NCBI GenBank assembly: GCA_022579005.1
Contig: MU401525.1
Coordinates: forward strand, 133,506 to 170,515
DNA from: Poronia punctata
Taxonomy: Eukaryota > Ascomycota > Sordariomycetes > Xylariales > Xylariaceae
Direction: 5' to 3'
DNA length: 37,010 nucleotides
Below the pieces are notes generated by a model, which saw nothing but the letters and a program-made list of their open reading frames with translations, was not told the origin of the DNA and searched no databases. Shown in pieces: positions 25,829-37,010 of the stretch (the stretch's first letter is position 1; every line of letters begins with the position of its first letter). The translations under genes were made by a program, and so were the position numbers.

Positions 25829-26048
25829 GCGCTCCCCCTTCTTCTCTTCTTCCCCAAATAAATACTACCTACCTTACACAAAAACTCCACACCACCCACC
25901 ACCCACCAACTGCCCATCTCAAAAAAAAAAAAAAGCAGCTAGGTTAAAACAAGACTAGAAATTTAATAAGCTTAAATAAAATTGAGAAAGCGGGACGCGG
26001 GACGCGGGAATGGTTAAGGTTGAATCTAGACGATAGTTGCAGGAAAAA

Positions 26049-26063
26049 GGGGGGGGGGGGGGG
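26049..26063. repeat. G15 homopolymer
   Basis: Run of 15 G on the plus strand, 220 nt from a C15 run, so the two could pair as a long-range stem. Confidence 0.9.
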
Positions 26064-26260
26064 AGAAAAACAAAGTCTCCGAAGAAGGGATATTTTGTAA
26101 GACGGAATAAATGCATTCTAGCATGAAAATGAAAGTACCTAGATATACTAGGGGGGGAAAAAAAGAAAGAAAAAAAAAAGACGGAAGGGAAAAGGGTGGA
26201 GTAGATAGATAGATACCTAGATAATAGGTATCCAACGAACATGGTGCCAGACGTGACACA

Positions 26261-29200
26261 TGTTCAAGTTCCTCCTTTTTCTCTTAATGCCTGACTGTAT
26301 GTATTTACTACTACCAGGAAAATAAAATATGTATGTTATGTATTATATTACACGAAGGCGTAACAATATCTGGTTGGACCCTTAATATAGGTACACTCGT
26401 CCCATCCCTGCCCCGAATGCGACACAAGATAAGACGGCGATATAAAAACAAGCATAACGGTAGTTAATATATAGCCTTTCGGCGGTCCTGTCAAATGGAA
26501 AGTAACAAAAAAGGAACCGGAGCAGTAGGTAGGTAATTAGCCAGTCGATTTCAACCCATCCCCCACCCTTTTGAAACCCGAACTGGACAAATACATTCTT
26601 TCCATCGACCTTTTAACCGTCAAACATTCACACCTTGCCTGAACACTAAGTTAATAATAGATGTTGATATATGTTTTTAAGAAATAAGCCCGTCCCCACT
26701 CCACACTCCGCATCACTCGCAGGGAGGGGAAGGATGCTGATGTATGTATGTAAGACTGGGGAAGCAACGAATGTAGTCTGGATAGTGTTTTGGAGCTAAA
26801 CCCACAATGGAAAGACCCTACCTAGGCACCGAGGCGTTTGGTAATAAGTAACATAATCTTATAGCCTAGGTTCGGTAATGAGAAGAGAGGAGACACGAAT
26901 CTCGATAAAACCGGGTTCAATCGTTCCAAGTATCATTGTCGTGGCAGGGGGGTGAGCCGACCAAGAATTTTGTAGTTGTACCAAGGCTTAACACGCGTAA
27001 GTGCTGACGGGAAATGGTCAATGGTGGGCTGGCGTCAACCAACGGTCCAACGATGTTACTAGACCGCCGGGCTTGGCGATAATGGGCTCGACTTGCTTTT
27101 TGCTTTTACAGCGTTGTAATGTAGGTACTGTGGCATGTGTATGAATAACATGTAGGAATGAAGGAAGACATTCCTTGCTATATCCAGCATCTCGATCCGA
27201 ACGAGCGACGGGGTTTGGCGACAGATATCGCTGTCTGTACGTGATTTTATCCATGTCTATACTGCGTTGGTAGTTAAGTAACTTCTTGTCTACCAAGAAA
27301 GCGGTGTCGGACTCTTCTCCGCCTTCAAATCTGGTATTCCTACATGTTAGGTTAGATAGGCCGAGTCTGCCAACTAATTCGGCAGATGTGTGTGCCGACG
27401 TAAACAAATCCCCTTACCTCGAGGAGGAGAAGAAGTGATGGGGTTCTAAATAAGGTACGGAGGTTATTTCCATATCTCCGAGCGTCGGTACCGACCGGGT
27501 TAAGATCAGGCTCGCTCTGGCTTATGTAACTTCTATCGTCTCCAAGTCGCTAGTTGCTACCCCCCGGATGAAAATACCACCTTACACACACACAGGCAGA
27601 TGAAATAAGGTTATGTGGATGGGATAGGTAGTAGGTACGTACCTATAGGCGAGGTACAGTACGTACATAAGTAAGTAAGCTTATCCAAGAAGTTGGTTGT
27701 AACCTAGGAACGGCATAAACTCGGATACAAACCCTATTCATCCTTTTGCTCCCAGGAAATAGGCATAACGTTGACCCGAACACGCTCAGAGTGACATTCT
27801 ACAACCGACCAACCGATCAACCGCCGAGTACCTTGAATGTTGTCTTTTCCTTGTCCCGTATAGAAACAACCAAAGTTGCATCTTTCCAGCCCTCCCCTCC
27901 GTAGCGAAGAGAGACTACAGCCGGAGGGCAAGGTAGGAGGGTACAGCACAGTAAGACGGGGGAAGAAGGTGGTATAGCCTGTGAATAGGGCCGATGAGGT
28001 CGTGGGACTGGAGAGAAACCAGCTGGTGGGTGTGCGTGCGTGTGTATCAAGAGGCGAGGTAAAAGCAAGGAAAGGGAAATCACGTAATGGAGGAATAAAC
28101 AAATTTAGGAGTTGTTAAAGGGAGAAGCGAAGGGAAGGAAGGGAAGGAAGGAAGGTGCCCGTGGTGAGTTAGATTGGGTTCAATAGGGCAGGGACGGAAG
28201 GAAAGCGGGAACCTACACGATATGTGCAGTAGCGACGCGGTTAGGTGCTATAAGGTATTATGTTGTTTTAGTACATGCCTGCAGTCAAAGTTACATTCCT
28301 CCATGATGGGTTGAGGGCGACAGTTGGTTCGTAAACGAGAACTGCATCCTTCTTGCCTGCCTCACCTGATTGATTGACTTCTGTCTGTCCGTTGTTTGCC
28401 GTAAAGCATAATATGAGTCGGTCATCACCTTGAACCCCATCCAGTCACGAGATATGACCCTTTGATTCGGGCTCAAGGATGCTGAATAAAGTAAAGTTCA
28501 TGATTGAACCCCGAGACGGAAGGATGGAACCGTTGGGTTAGATGCATAGACGCCCAAGAGCAACAGATGCACACGCGCAAGCCTCTACACATGTGACCGT
28601 CTTTGCACTCATGTAAAGTAGCACAAGAGGTGGTACCGTTTATTCCATACATACTTCTCTCTCGCGGAAACTCGAATAAGGTTACCTGCCTGCCTGGATC
28701 TGCATGGAGCCGCTGTATAATATCATAAAAGGCTCGGGTAAGGTATAAGCTTCAACCATATAACGACAAGAGCGGCGTAATGATCTGCCCAGGGGAAAGA
28801 GAGAGGTGTGATAATACCCCTCGCTTCACATCCTGTTAAAAGGAGGGAAGAATAAGATAAGCCGCGTGGTTCGCCCCGAAGTGCCGCTGTTCATCTTGTG
28901 CCTGAACACGGCAACGCATGCGTGTTTTCGCGGTTGAACTCCCCGGAGGACACGGTTGCAGTACAGTCGTGGTGTGGTAGGATTGAAACGAGTTACGAGT
29001 ATCCATCGCAAACTTGGACCAAACATATTACATACTTTCCGTGTAGAGGGGGTAGATCTCGAGAGTTGAAGGGTATAGTATAGTCTGGTTTAGTGAGGGT
29101 AGAGAAGTAATAACACACTTGGCAAGCCTACCTATTAGTATATAAATATAGGTACTTACTGAAGAAAGGCTGCCGACGTACCCGCAACCTTGGTAGTCGT

Positions 29201-30096
29201 ACAGACAAGTGGTAACTTACAACTGTTCGCTATGTAGAGCGGCGTAGTGCTGTCGTGTAACCCCATAAATGCCCAGTAGTACCCATATCGGCCGCATGCG
29301 CTGTTCATATGGCCTTGATGGAACCTACCTCTCCATGCTGGTTCGAATTCCCTAGCGATCGTAAGAGGGACAGGCAAGGCAGAGACTCATCGTAGACATC
29401 ACAATCTTGCTAGTTTCTGTCATGTCTCTGAATATAGGTAACCTTGAACATTTGGCTGTCCGCTTTCTTAATTTGAAGACTCCGCCGAGATGAGGCCGTA
29501 GTTGGCGAGAGACGGGTGCGCAAAAAGTGAGAACCGCGGGTGTTTCCCACAACCATGTTTCGGTTACCAGCTTCGCCTACCCCTTTTTGTAGACTCTTTT
29601 CTTCATGAGCGGACGGCAGGAAGATTCCCGCGCTGGAGGTTATCCGTCTCACCGGTTATAGAGCTGAGAGCTTGAAAGGGCCCAAAAGTGCATCGTGCAT
29701 CGATAATACATTGTGAATACATATCTCAACCGTTCAAGCCGGGATCGACCATAATAGTATAGTAGTATAGTACATACAAGCTGGCCTCAGCCGCCTGAAC
29801 TCTCTTCATGCGAGACAAGTGTCGGGCGTGAGCATTAGGGTCTCCATGGCATCTTCGCGGCTCTAAATAGAAGCCCGAGCAACCGTTATTTACTGCGGGC
29901 CGTGGGAAGATGCAATGGGTCAGGTGCTGTAGCCGCATCATATATTACATCGAGGCTGTCGAGTCCTACTGGCCCGGATCAGTAAGGCAAGACTGTCTTG
30001 TGTCTAGGTCGCACCGAGTAGTTCGATCGAGGCCCAGAGGAGTAATGTTTACCGAATATATAGTATGTCGTTCGTTCGCATTGCAGATGCAACGGA
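26261..30096. other. Spacer downstream of the AsnRS gene
   Basis: No gene recognised. Minus-strand frames at 27407-27018 (129 codons) and 28102-27734 (122 codons) lack family-like wording. One TACTCGTA-family octamer lies at 28994. The part nearest 30096 should include the AsnRS 3' UTR. Confidence 0.5.
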
Positions 30097-31793
30097 TTAG
30101 GCATCGCATCGGCCATACCACCGAGGGAAGGCGGTGGTGTCATGTATCGTCTGCACACCCGTGAGATAACACATCAGCCGGTCGAAGCCCAGGCCAAAGC
30201 CGCCGTGGGGTGGGCAACCCCATCTCCGGAGATCAAGATACCAGTCAAGGTTATCATCAGTCCCTTCCGATGCTCCGGAAGGGTCCTTGGGCGCCGCCGA
30301 GGGATTCAACCCGTGTGCGCGCATCGACTCGATCAGGTTGTCGAGCCGATGTTCACGCATCGAGCCTCCGGCTAACTCGCAAAATTCGGGGACGAGAAGG
30401 TCGAAGCACTCGACCGTTTCTCCGTGCGACGGCCCACTTGGAGCAGTCTCGTCCACTTTCATATAGAATGCCTTTATCTCACGAGGATAGTTGGTGACGA
30501 AGACGGGAGTGTGTCCCTGGCCTACTTTGGCCGCGATGAACTTCTCATGCTCTGTATGAAGGTCCTTGCCCCATGTTGGTTTTCTGGTAAAAGGGACACC
30601 GGCATCTTCTAGTATTTGGATTGCCTCGGTGTAAGTTATGCGTGGCCATGCATCACGGGCAAGGCCACTCCAACGCTGTCCAACTTCTTCCGTACTTGCC
30701 AGGTGTGAGGGACGCCGGGCCGCCGGACTGAGAAGTTCGCCAACGACCTTGGAGCCTGCGAGGTCGGTAGCTACGTACTTCAACATGTCCTCGACCATGT
30801 CCATGACAAGGCTGTTGCTGTCAGTAAAGCTGAGCTCAGCTTCGAGCATGTAGAATTCGCTCAAGTGACGAGGTGTATCACTCTGTTCCGCACGGAACGT
30901 TGGTGAGAGTGTCCATACATTGCCCAAGGACTGAGCTAGAGCCTCCAAGTGTAGCTGAGACGACACCGTCGTATATACAGGGCGTCGAAAGAAAGGCTTG
31001 GGCCCGTCAGCGCCTGAAACAGCTCGCTCGTTGCTGCCAAGAACATGGAAGACCTCGCCAGCACCTTCGCAGTCTGAAGAGGTCAATATGGGCGTGTGAG
31101 TCTGGATGAACTGACGGTTGGTGAAGAACTTGTTCAGGGATGAGATGAGCTCGGAGCGGAAGCGTAAGACAGCCGCATTGAACGGGATTCGAGAACGGAG
31201 GTGGGGTAAAGTTCTCAAATACTCAGGTGTGTGATATTTCTTTTGTATTGGAAATGTCTAGGAAAGAGGGTGAGCATCAGGCCACAGGGATTCAGGTCAT
31301 CTATCGTAAATCAAGCCCACCTTTGCGTCTGATGGGCCCAAGACTGTGGCTTGTGACACCTGCAGTTCATGACTCTGACTGCGTCCCTCTGAGGGGACCC
31401 AAGAGCCTTGCAATCGAACGGCCGCACCTACACTCAAGCTAGGAAGCACATATGTCAGCGGTCACGCGGCTTGTGTGATTGTGGCCAAGTATCGACTGCC
31501 TACCCGTCTGCTTTATCGGCAGGTATTACCGCTTGCAGCGACTCGATAGACGAGCCGTCTCCCACCGCAACGAAATGGTAGCGCTTTAGTGATCGTATGG
31601 ATCGCACATAGCCGTCGACATTTATATTCTCGACCGGCTCACTAGGTGTGAAATCAAGAAGCCGAGAAATAGTCCTAGGTGGTGGAGGTGGCGAGACCGA
31701 AGCAGACGAGGAAGTCGAGTATGAGATTGAATACGGTTTCAACCAATTTCCTCTTCCTGCTCCACGCATGCGCGATAACAGAAGTCTAGACAT
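30097..31793 (-). CDS. SLM5: Mitochondrial asparaginyl-tRNA synthetase (class IIb), three exons
   Basis: Charges tRNA-Asn with asparagine, using ATP, for mitochondrial translation. Exons are 31793-31504, 31438-31321 and 31257-30097, giving 522 aa; the joins restore one continuous frame (the GG|C codon at the first join encodes Gly97). The N-terminus (MSRLLLSRMRGAGRGNWLK, then Ser-rich to about 35) is basic, lacks acidic residues and looks like a mitochondrial presequence. An OB-fold anticodon-binding domain spans about 57-136. The class II core follows: motif 1 region about 174-197, motif 2 FRAEQSDTPRHLSEF at 257-271, motif 3 GGFGLGFDRL at 488-497. The protein ends at AFPRWYGRCDA, typical of complete AsnRS. 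Length is close to yeast Slm5 (about 490 aa). AsnRS rather than AspRS is judged from the motif 2 and C-terminal wording. The start is the first ATG of the presequence frame. The PARG-like gene is divergent, 2.1 kb away. Confidence 0.93.
31258..31320 (-). other. Intron 2 of the AsnRS gene (63 nt)
   Basis: The donor is GTGGGC, a weak variant, and the acceptor is TCCTAG. GCTCAC about 15 nt upstream of the acceptor may be the branch point. Removal joins ...VLGPSDAK to TFPIQKKYHTPEYLR, which matches the expected linker between the OB-fold and the catalytic core. The length is a multiple of three, but retention would meet an in-frame TGA. Confidence 0.85.
31439..31503 (-). other. Intron 1 of the AsnRS gene (65 nt)
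   Basis: Read on the minus strand, the intron begins GTAGGC at 31503, carries a CTGAC branch-point motif shortly before its end, and finishes CCTAG at 31439. Removing it joins ...PADKADG to LSVGAAVRLQGSW inside the OB-fold and avoids the in-frame TAG formed by the donor itself. Length and signals are typical of filamentous ascomycetes. Confidence 0.88.
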
Positions 31794-33884
31794 CTCTAGA
31801 CCGAGAGACGAGTGGCGAGGACGGGGAAAAGAAATTTATCAAAAATGAGAGGTCTGATGTGATACACGCTTATGCCATGGCGACGGACCTGAAATCTAAG
31901 CAAAGTCTACAAAATGAAGAATGAAAATGAATTACTTTTTTCTTGACCAAATCGCGAATATCGTCTGGTGAAGCCACCATTCACCTAGGTTAGCCTACAC
32001 AAGTCCGTGCTTGTAGGGAACGGTCAGGGTCAGCCTGTCAGGACTCAGGAGTGCCCAGAACAGCTGTGCATCGTCACCTGCAGTGTCCAATGATCGATTG
32101 CGCGTGCCCTGCCTGTTTTAATCTAGCGCTTCTGGATACGGAAATACTATGTGCCGTAGTCTCGTTAGTGTCATGTTTACATTACTCTGTTACTGCATAA
32201 TTGCATACGACGTCCGTGCTGGCAGCGCCAAGAGACGGGAATGGAGCCGCACCTACCTAATATGATACATCAACTACACTACCTAACCTACGCTACTCTA
32301 GCTAATAACTCACGTAGATTGTATGCGATGTCAAATGGCGGATAGGCATTCAATCATCAAGAGATAACCTAGGATGAGCGTTCTAAACGTGATGACGTTA
32401 TCTAATACTTGAGTTCGCAGGTACCTTATTGTTTCAACTCTCTTTCCCGTCTCGATTGCAGTTGCAGAAGATGTTCCGCCTTCGTCCCGTCTTCATTAAC
32501 CATATTCGCCATGGTGCAGATACCGCCGACACACGAAGGAAGGACCGCCCTTAATCGATGGCGTCACCTTCCCTTCTTCTCTAGCAGTTGAGTTGGCCTC
32601 TTTTGAAGAACAGAACAGGAGAGAAATATGGGCGATGATCCACTCTAGCTTACGTGCGGTGAAACTTCTTTTTAACAAAACTTCTCTCGCTCATTTGGAA
32701 AATTGCTGCTACGCCGCCGTTTTGGCTACGATGAGGGAGGACGCGATATCGCTGTTTCCTGCTCCACGTATCCATTCCGACGCTTATGCTGGTGTTTCCA
32801 GTCATTGCATCTTTCTATCGTACCCCGGTTGAAGTTGGACGCGTGCGGTTCATCTGTGGCGTCTGAGAGTCGACCACATTTGCGGCCCTTTCCCATGCAG
32901 TCACATATGCAACTGCCGTGATGGTACTCAAAGGTAGCTCAAGGACGTTCTATCAATCGACAACTGTCTCTGATGAGCAAGCGCAAGCGCAAGTTTAGGC
33001 TCGCATCGGAGGATTTACGTGGCCATGCCTACTAGATTCCAGCCAGTCACCTTTGCATGTCTGGCTTTTAGGCCTTGGAATTGGAACAGTCCGGCCCTGA
33101 GCGAGCACAGGCACAGATTCTCGACAAGGGACGGCCCAATCATGTCATCAAAAGGGCACAAGCTGTCTCAAGATGCTGCGCAATGGAGAGGTACCACTTA
33201 GATCTGTGCGACCTCGGTTATCTGCAGTGCTTCCTGATCTCACTTAGCGGAGCATCGGTTTCCACCCACCTGGGTGAGCGTGGTGTGACCAAGCCGCGAA
33301 TCTGGTTCTTTACGATTTTCTCGAAGGCCGAGTCGGCTAGGACGGTCAACTTCTTCCATATCCGGAGAGTCTTCGGGTCTGCGTCTCCATTCGCTCATCT
33401 TGATGTCTAGGACATATGGAGCGCGATCATGCAATCATCTTGCTTTGGTGACACGGAGTGCATCTTTCCCTCACCGCTGGCTTGTTTCCTGCTAAAATTA
33501 CTCGAAACACTCATTTAGAATCTCGCCGAAGCGTCTTGACGAGATGTGTATTGCATATGGTACCCAGCATTTCCTGGCAGCGGTAACTACTTACTCCCTA
33601 CTTTTGGGAAACGTCCCAATGGCATGAAGTAGTACTTACTGTGCATTTGCGGCGAGTATGCCGCTCCCTGGAATTGGTATGCTGTACGACGGCGCATGGA
33701 CTACTATCATCTACATTACATATTTAAATACTTGACCGACTCGCTCGTCTCCTTCTCTGTGCTTGCATCGAAATTGGGAACCGGAAAGTAAAGCCAAGGC
33801 GTGACGAATCAACTGAAACTCGTCCGTTTCACTCGTTTAATATTTTGCTCCTTACTATTCTGTTCACCCTTGGCCGTTTACGAG
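31794..33884. other. Divergent spacer between the AsnRS and PARG-like genes
   Basis: It must contain both promoters. No TACTCGTA octamer occurs. A 58-codon minus-strand segment at 33394-33218 without an ATG reads like protein (for example LRIWKKLTVLADSAFEKIVK) and may be an exon or decayed gene, but I do not recognise it. Confidence 0.45.
33721..33730 (+). promoter_or_regulatory. Possible TATA-like element of the PARG-like gene
   Basis: TATTTAAATA lies about 155 nt before the chosen ATG, followed by a pyrimidine-rich leader. The position is plausible for a core promoter, but such strings are common in AT-rich spacer. Confidence 0.3.
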
Positions 33885-34941
33885 ATGCCTTCGTCGAAGC
33901 CGAAGCCGATCGATGTGGCTGCTGAAGCTAAAAAACAATATATCCCACTTATTCGAGACGAGTATGCCCATCAGTGGCCGACTTACTCATACCTTTTCCA
34001 AAAGCCCATAGAGCAGATTCCCTTGCAACCCTTGGGGCCCTCTTTCTCACCTAGCCCAGAGTTCTGTGAGTCTGATGCTGCTGACGATCTGAGTCGTAAT
34101 GATCTAACTGGCAATGGCAGATGTGTGTTCCGGAGACCCTGTCGACTTCACTATCGGCTGGAAAAAGCGCGTCAACACTCGTATACCGTTCATATGTGCA
34201 GCCAACGACAAAAGAGCCGGTGGAGACTGGGAGACGGGAGTAGTCGGGTACGAGGAACGGCTTTGCAGACGAAGCACGCTTTCGGCTACATTGAGCACCC
34301 CCGGGCCCGGGTCCCAGGTCGACTGCAACTATCCGATCCCCTCGGAAGGCGCAATCTATTCAGAATTCGTCGTAGTCTTCCGTGGTCCGCATGACCAGTA
34401 CACGAAACTGGATGTCTGGTACGATCTGCCTGTCGTATCCATGCCACCGGCGCGGCGGCCGAAGCTGAACCAAGAGTTGAAGTGTGTTTTTGATGTCGAG
34501 CGAGATATTATCTTGAACAAGATCCGTTCGGCTCTGAGGATCTGCGCATACTATGGCCACAGGTCTGTAGTAATAGGTGACTTCGGCTTAGGCAACGGCT
34601 ATCGCAACCCACCGCAGGAGTTGGCCGAGACTTGGAGAGAGGTATTCTTATACGATACTGACCTCCGCGGCCGTTTCGACCAGGTGGCCTTTGTGTTCGA
34701 AGACGTCTATCAATGTACGACAAAGTCTATCCTTGATGATTTTGCAAAGAAGAGCGCGCGGGGTAGCGGCAGCTCCAAGGGAAAGGGCAAGTCATCCGGT
34801 AGCGCCAGCTCAAACTCGGCCGGAGACTACTCGGGGCCGACCGACTTTGATATTTTTAAGCATGTCTTCAGTACAGCCGAGGTACACGCTCGTCTGAACC
34901 GCCCGGACCCCCGGTGCGAAATCTCTATGCTGACAAGTTAA
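33885..34941 (+). CDS. Microbial-type PARG / DUF2263 (TIGR02452-like) domain protein, two exons
   Basis: Fungal member of the family carrying a poly(ADP-ribose) glycohydrolase-like macrodomain fold; activity on ADP-ribose is plausible but not shown. Exons 33885-34065 and 34121-34941 give 333 aa. The N-terminus (1-60) is polar and low in recognisable features. The fold core begins about residue 80 (RIPFICAANDKRAGGDWETG). The catalytic-loop equivalent AGGDWETGVVGYEE is at 93-106, followed by RLCRRSTLSATL. A strand and loop IYSEFVVVFRGPHDQY lies at 139-154, and the family segment GHRSVVIGDFGLGNGYRNPP at 206-225. An insert of Ser/Gly/Lys low complexity (about 272-299) precedes a short C-terminal segment that resumes at DFDIFKHVF. 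The frame opens further upstream only from a GTG, so the ATG at 33885, after a pyrimidine-rich leader, is preferred. The canonical GGG...QEE signature is changed here to GGD...YEE. Confidence 0.88.
34066..34120 (+). other. Intron of the PARG-like gene (55 nt)
   Basis: Canonical donor GTGAGT at 34066, branch point CTAAC at about 34105 and acceptor GGCAG ending at 34120. Splicing forms a TAT codon and joins PSPEF to YVCSGDPVDFTIGW, connecting two overlapping frames into one family-like protein. The length is not a multiple of three. Confidence 0.9.
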
Positions 34942-36999
<2,058 letters not shown>

Positions 37000-37010
37000 T
37001 ATCTAACTCT

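Larger units (their letters stand above)
24561..26260. repeat. Low-complexity, homopolymer- and microsatellite-rich block
   Basis: Strand-asymmetric purine or pyrimidine stretches dominate: TTTCTTC units at about 24801-24834, GCAAGAT units at about 24912-24936, CA-rich 25131-25151, CCCGAC-like units at about 25186-25224, TTTA-rich 25310-25350, C15 at 25814-25828 and G15 at 26049-26063. No gene was seen. Confidence 0.65.

Noticed and set aside
27018..28102. Two minus-strand frames of 129 and 122 codons
   Set aside because: No family resemblance, compositions unlike the three real genes, and lengths within chance.
33801..33884. Upstream extension of the PARG-like frame that looks like a signal peptide
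   Set aside because: It would need a GTG start. The family is not secreted, and the segment is a pyrimidine-rich leader before the first ATG.

Overview
This looks like chromosomal DNA of a filamentous ascomycete (Pezizomycotina, probably a Sordariomycete; the class is an inference). The signs are three recognisable fungal proteins, very short introns (55-65 nt) with GT...AG ends and CTGAC or CTAAC branch-point motifs, and intergenic DNA full of TACCTA/TAGGTA strings, microsatellites and homopolymers. No bacterial-style operons, phage genes, insertion sequences, CRISPR arrays, tRNAs or rRNAs were found by eye.

Only three protein-coding genes are well supported. (1) A WOPR (Gti1/Pac2-family) transcription factor of the Wor1/Ryp1/Sge1 type lies at 7264-8472 on the minus strand: one exon, 402 codons. 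(2) A mitochondrial asparaginyl-tRNA synthetase lies at 30097-31793 on the minus strand: three exons, 522 codons once two introns are removed. (3) A protein with a microbial-type PARG (DUF2263/TIGR02452) macrodomain-like fold lies at 33885-34941 on the plus strand: two exons, 333 codons. Genes 2 and 3 are divergent, about 2.1 kb apart. The three have no obvious shared pathway.

The rest, about 88 percent of the window, appears non-coding. The WOPR gene has about 7.3 kb of gene-free DNA downstream and about 21.6 kb upstream, far more than is usual in compact fungal genomes. This recalls the very long promoter of WOR1 in Candida albicans. Open frames in this DNA stop at about 135 codons, roughly what chance gives. 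It is not featureless: the 8-mer TACTCGTA (or its complement TACGAGTA) occurs 29 times by hand count where about one is expected. All copies are non-coding, and none lies between 6288 and 10129 (WOPR gene and proximal promoter) or between 29002 and 36417 (the two right-hand genes).

Region by region: 1-6790 is repeat-rich spacer; 6791-7263 the probable WOPR 3' flank; 7264-8472 WOPR; 8473-8900 probable leader and promoter with two possible uORFs; 8901-30096 the long spacer, with a strongly low-complexity stretch at about 24.6-26.2 kb; 30097-31793 AsnRS; 31794-33884 divergent spacer with a small coding-like segment; 33885-34941 PARG-like gene; 34942-36883 spacer; 36884-36993 a (TC)55 microsatellite.
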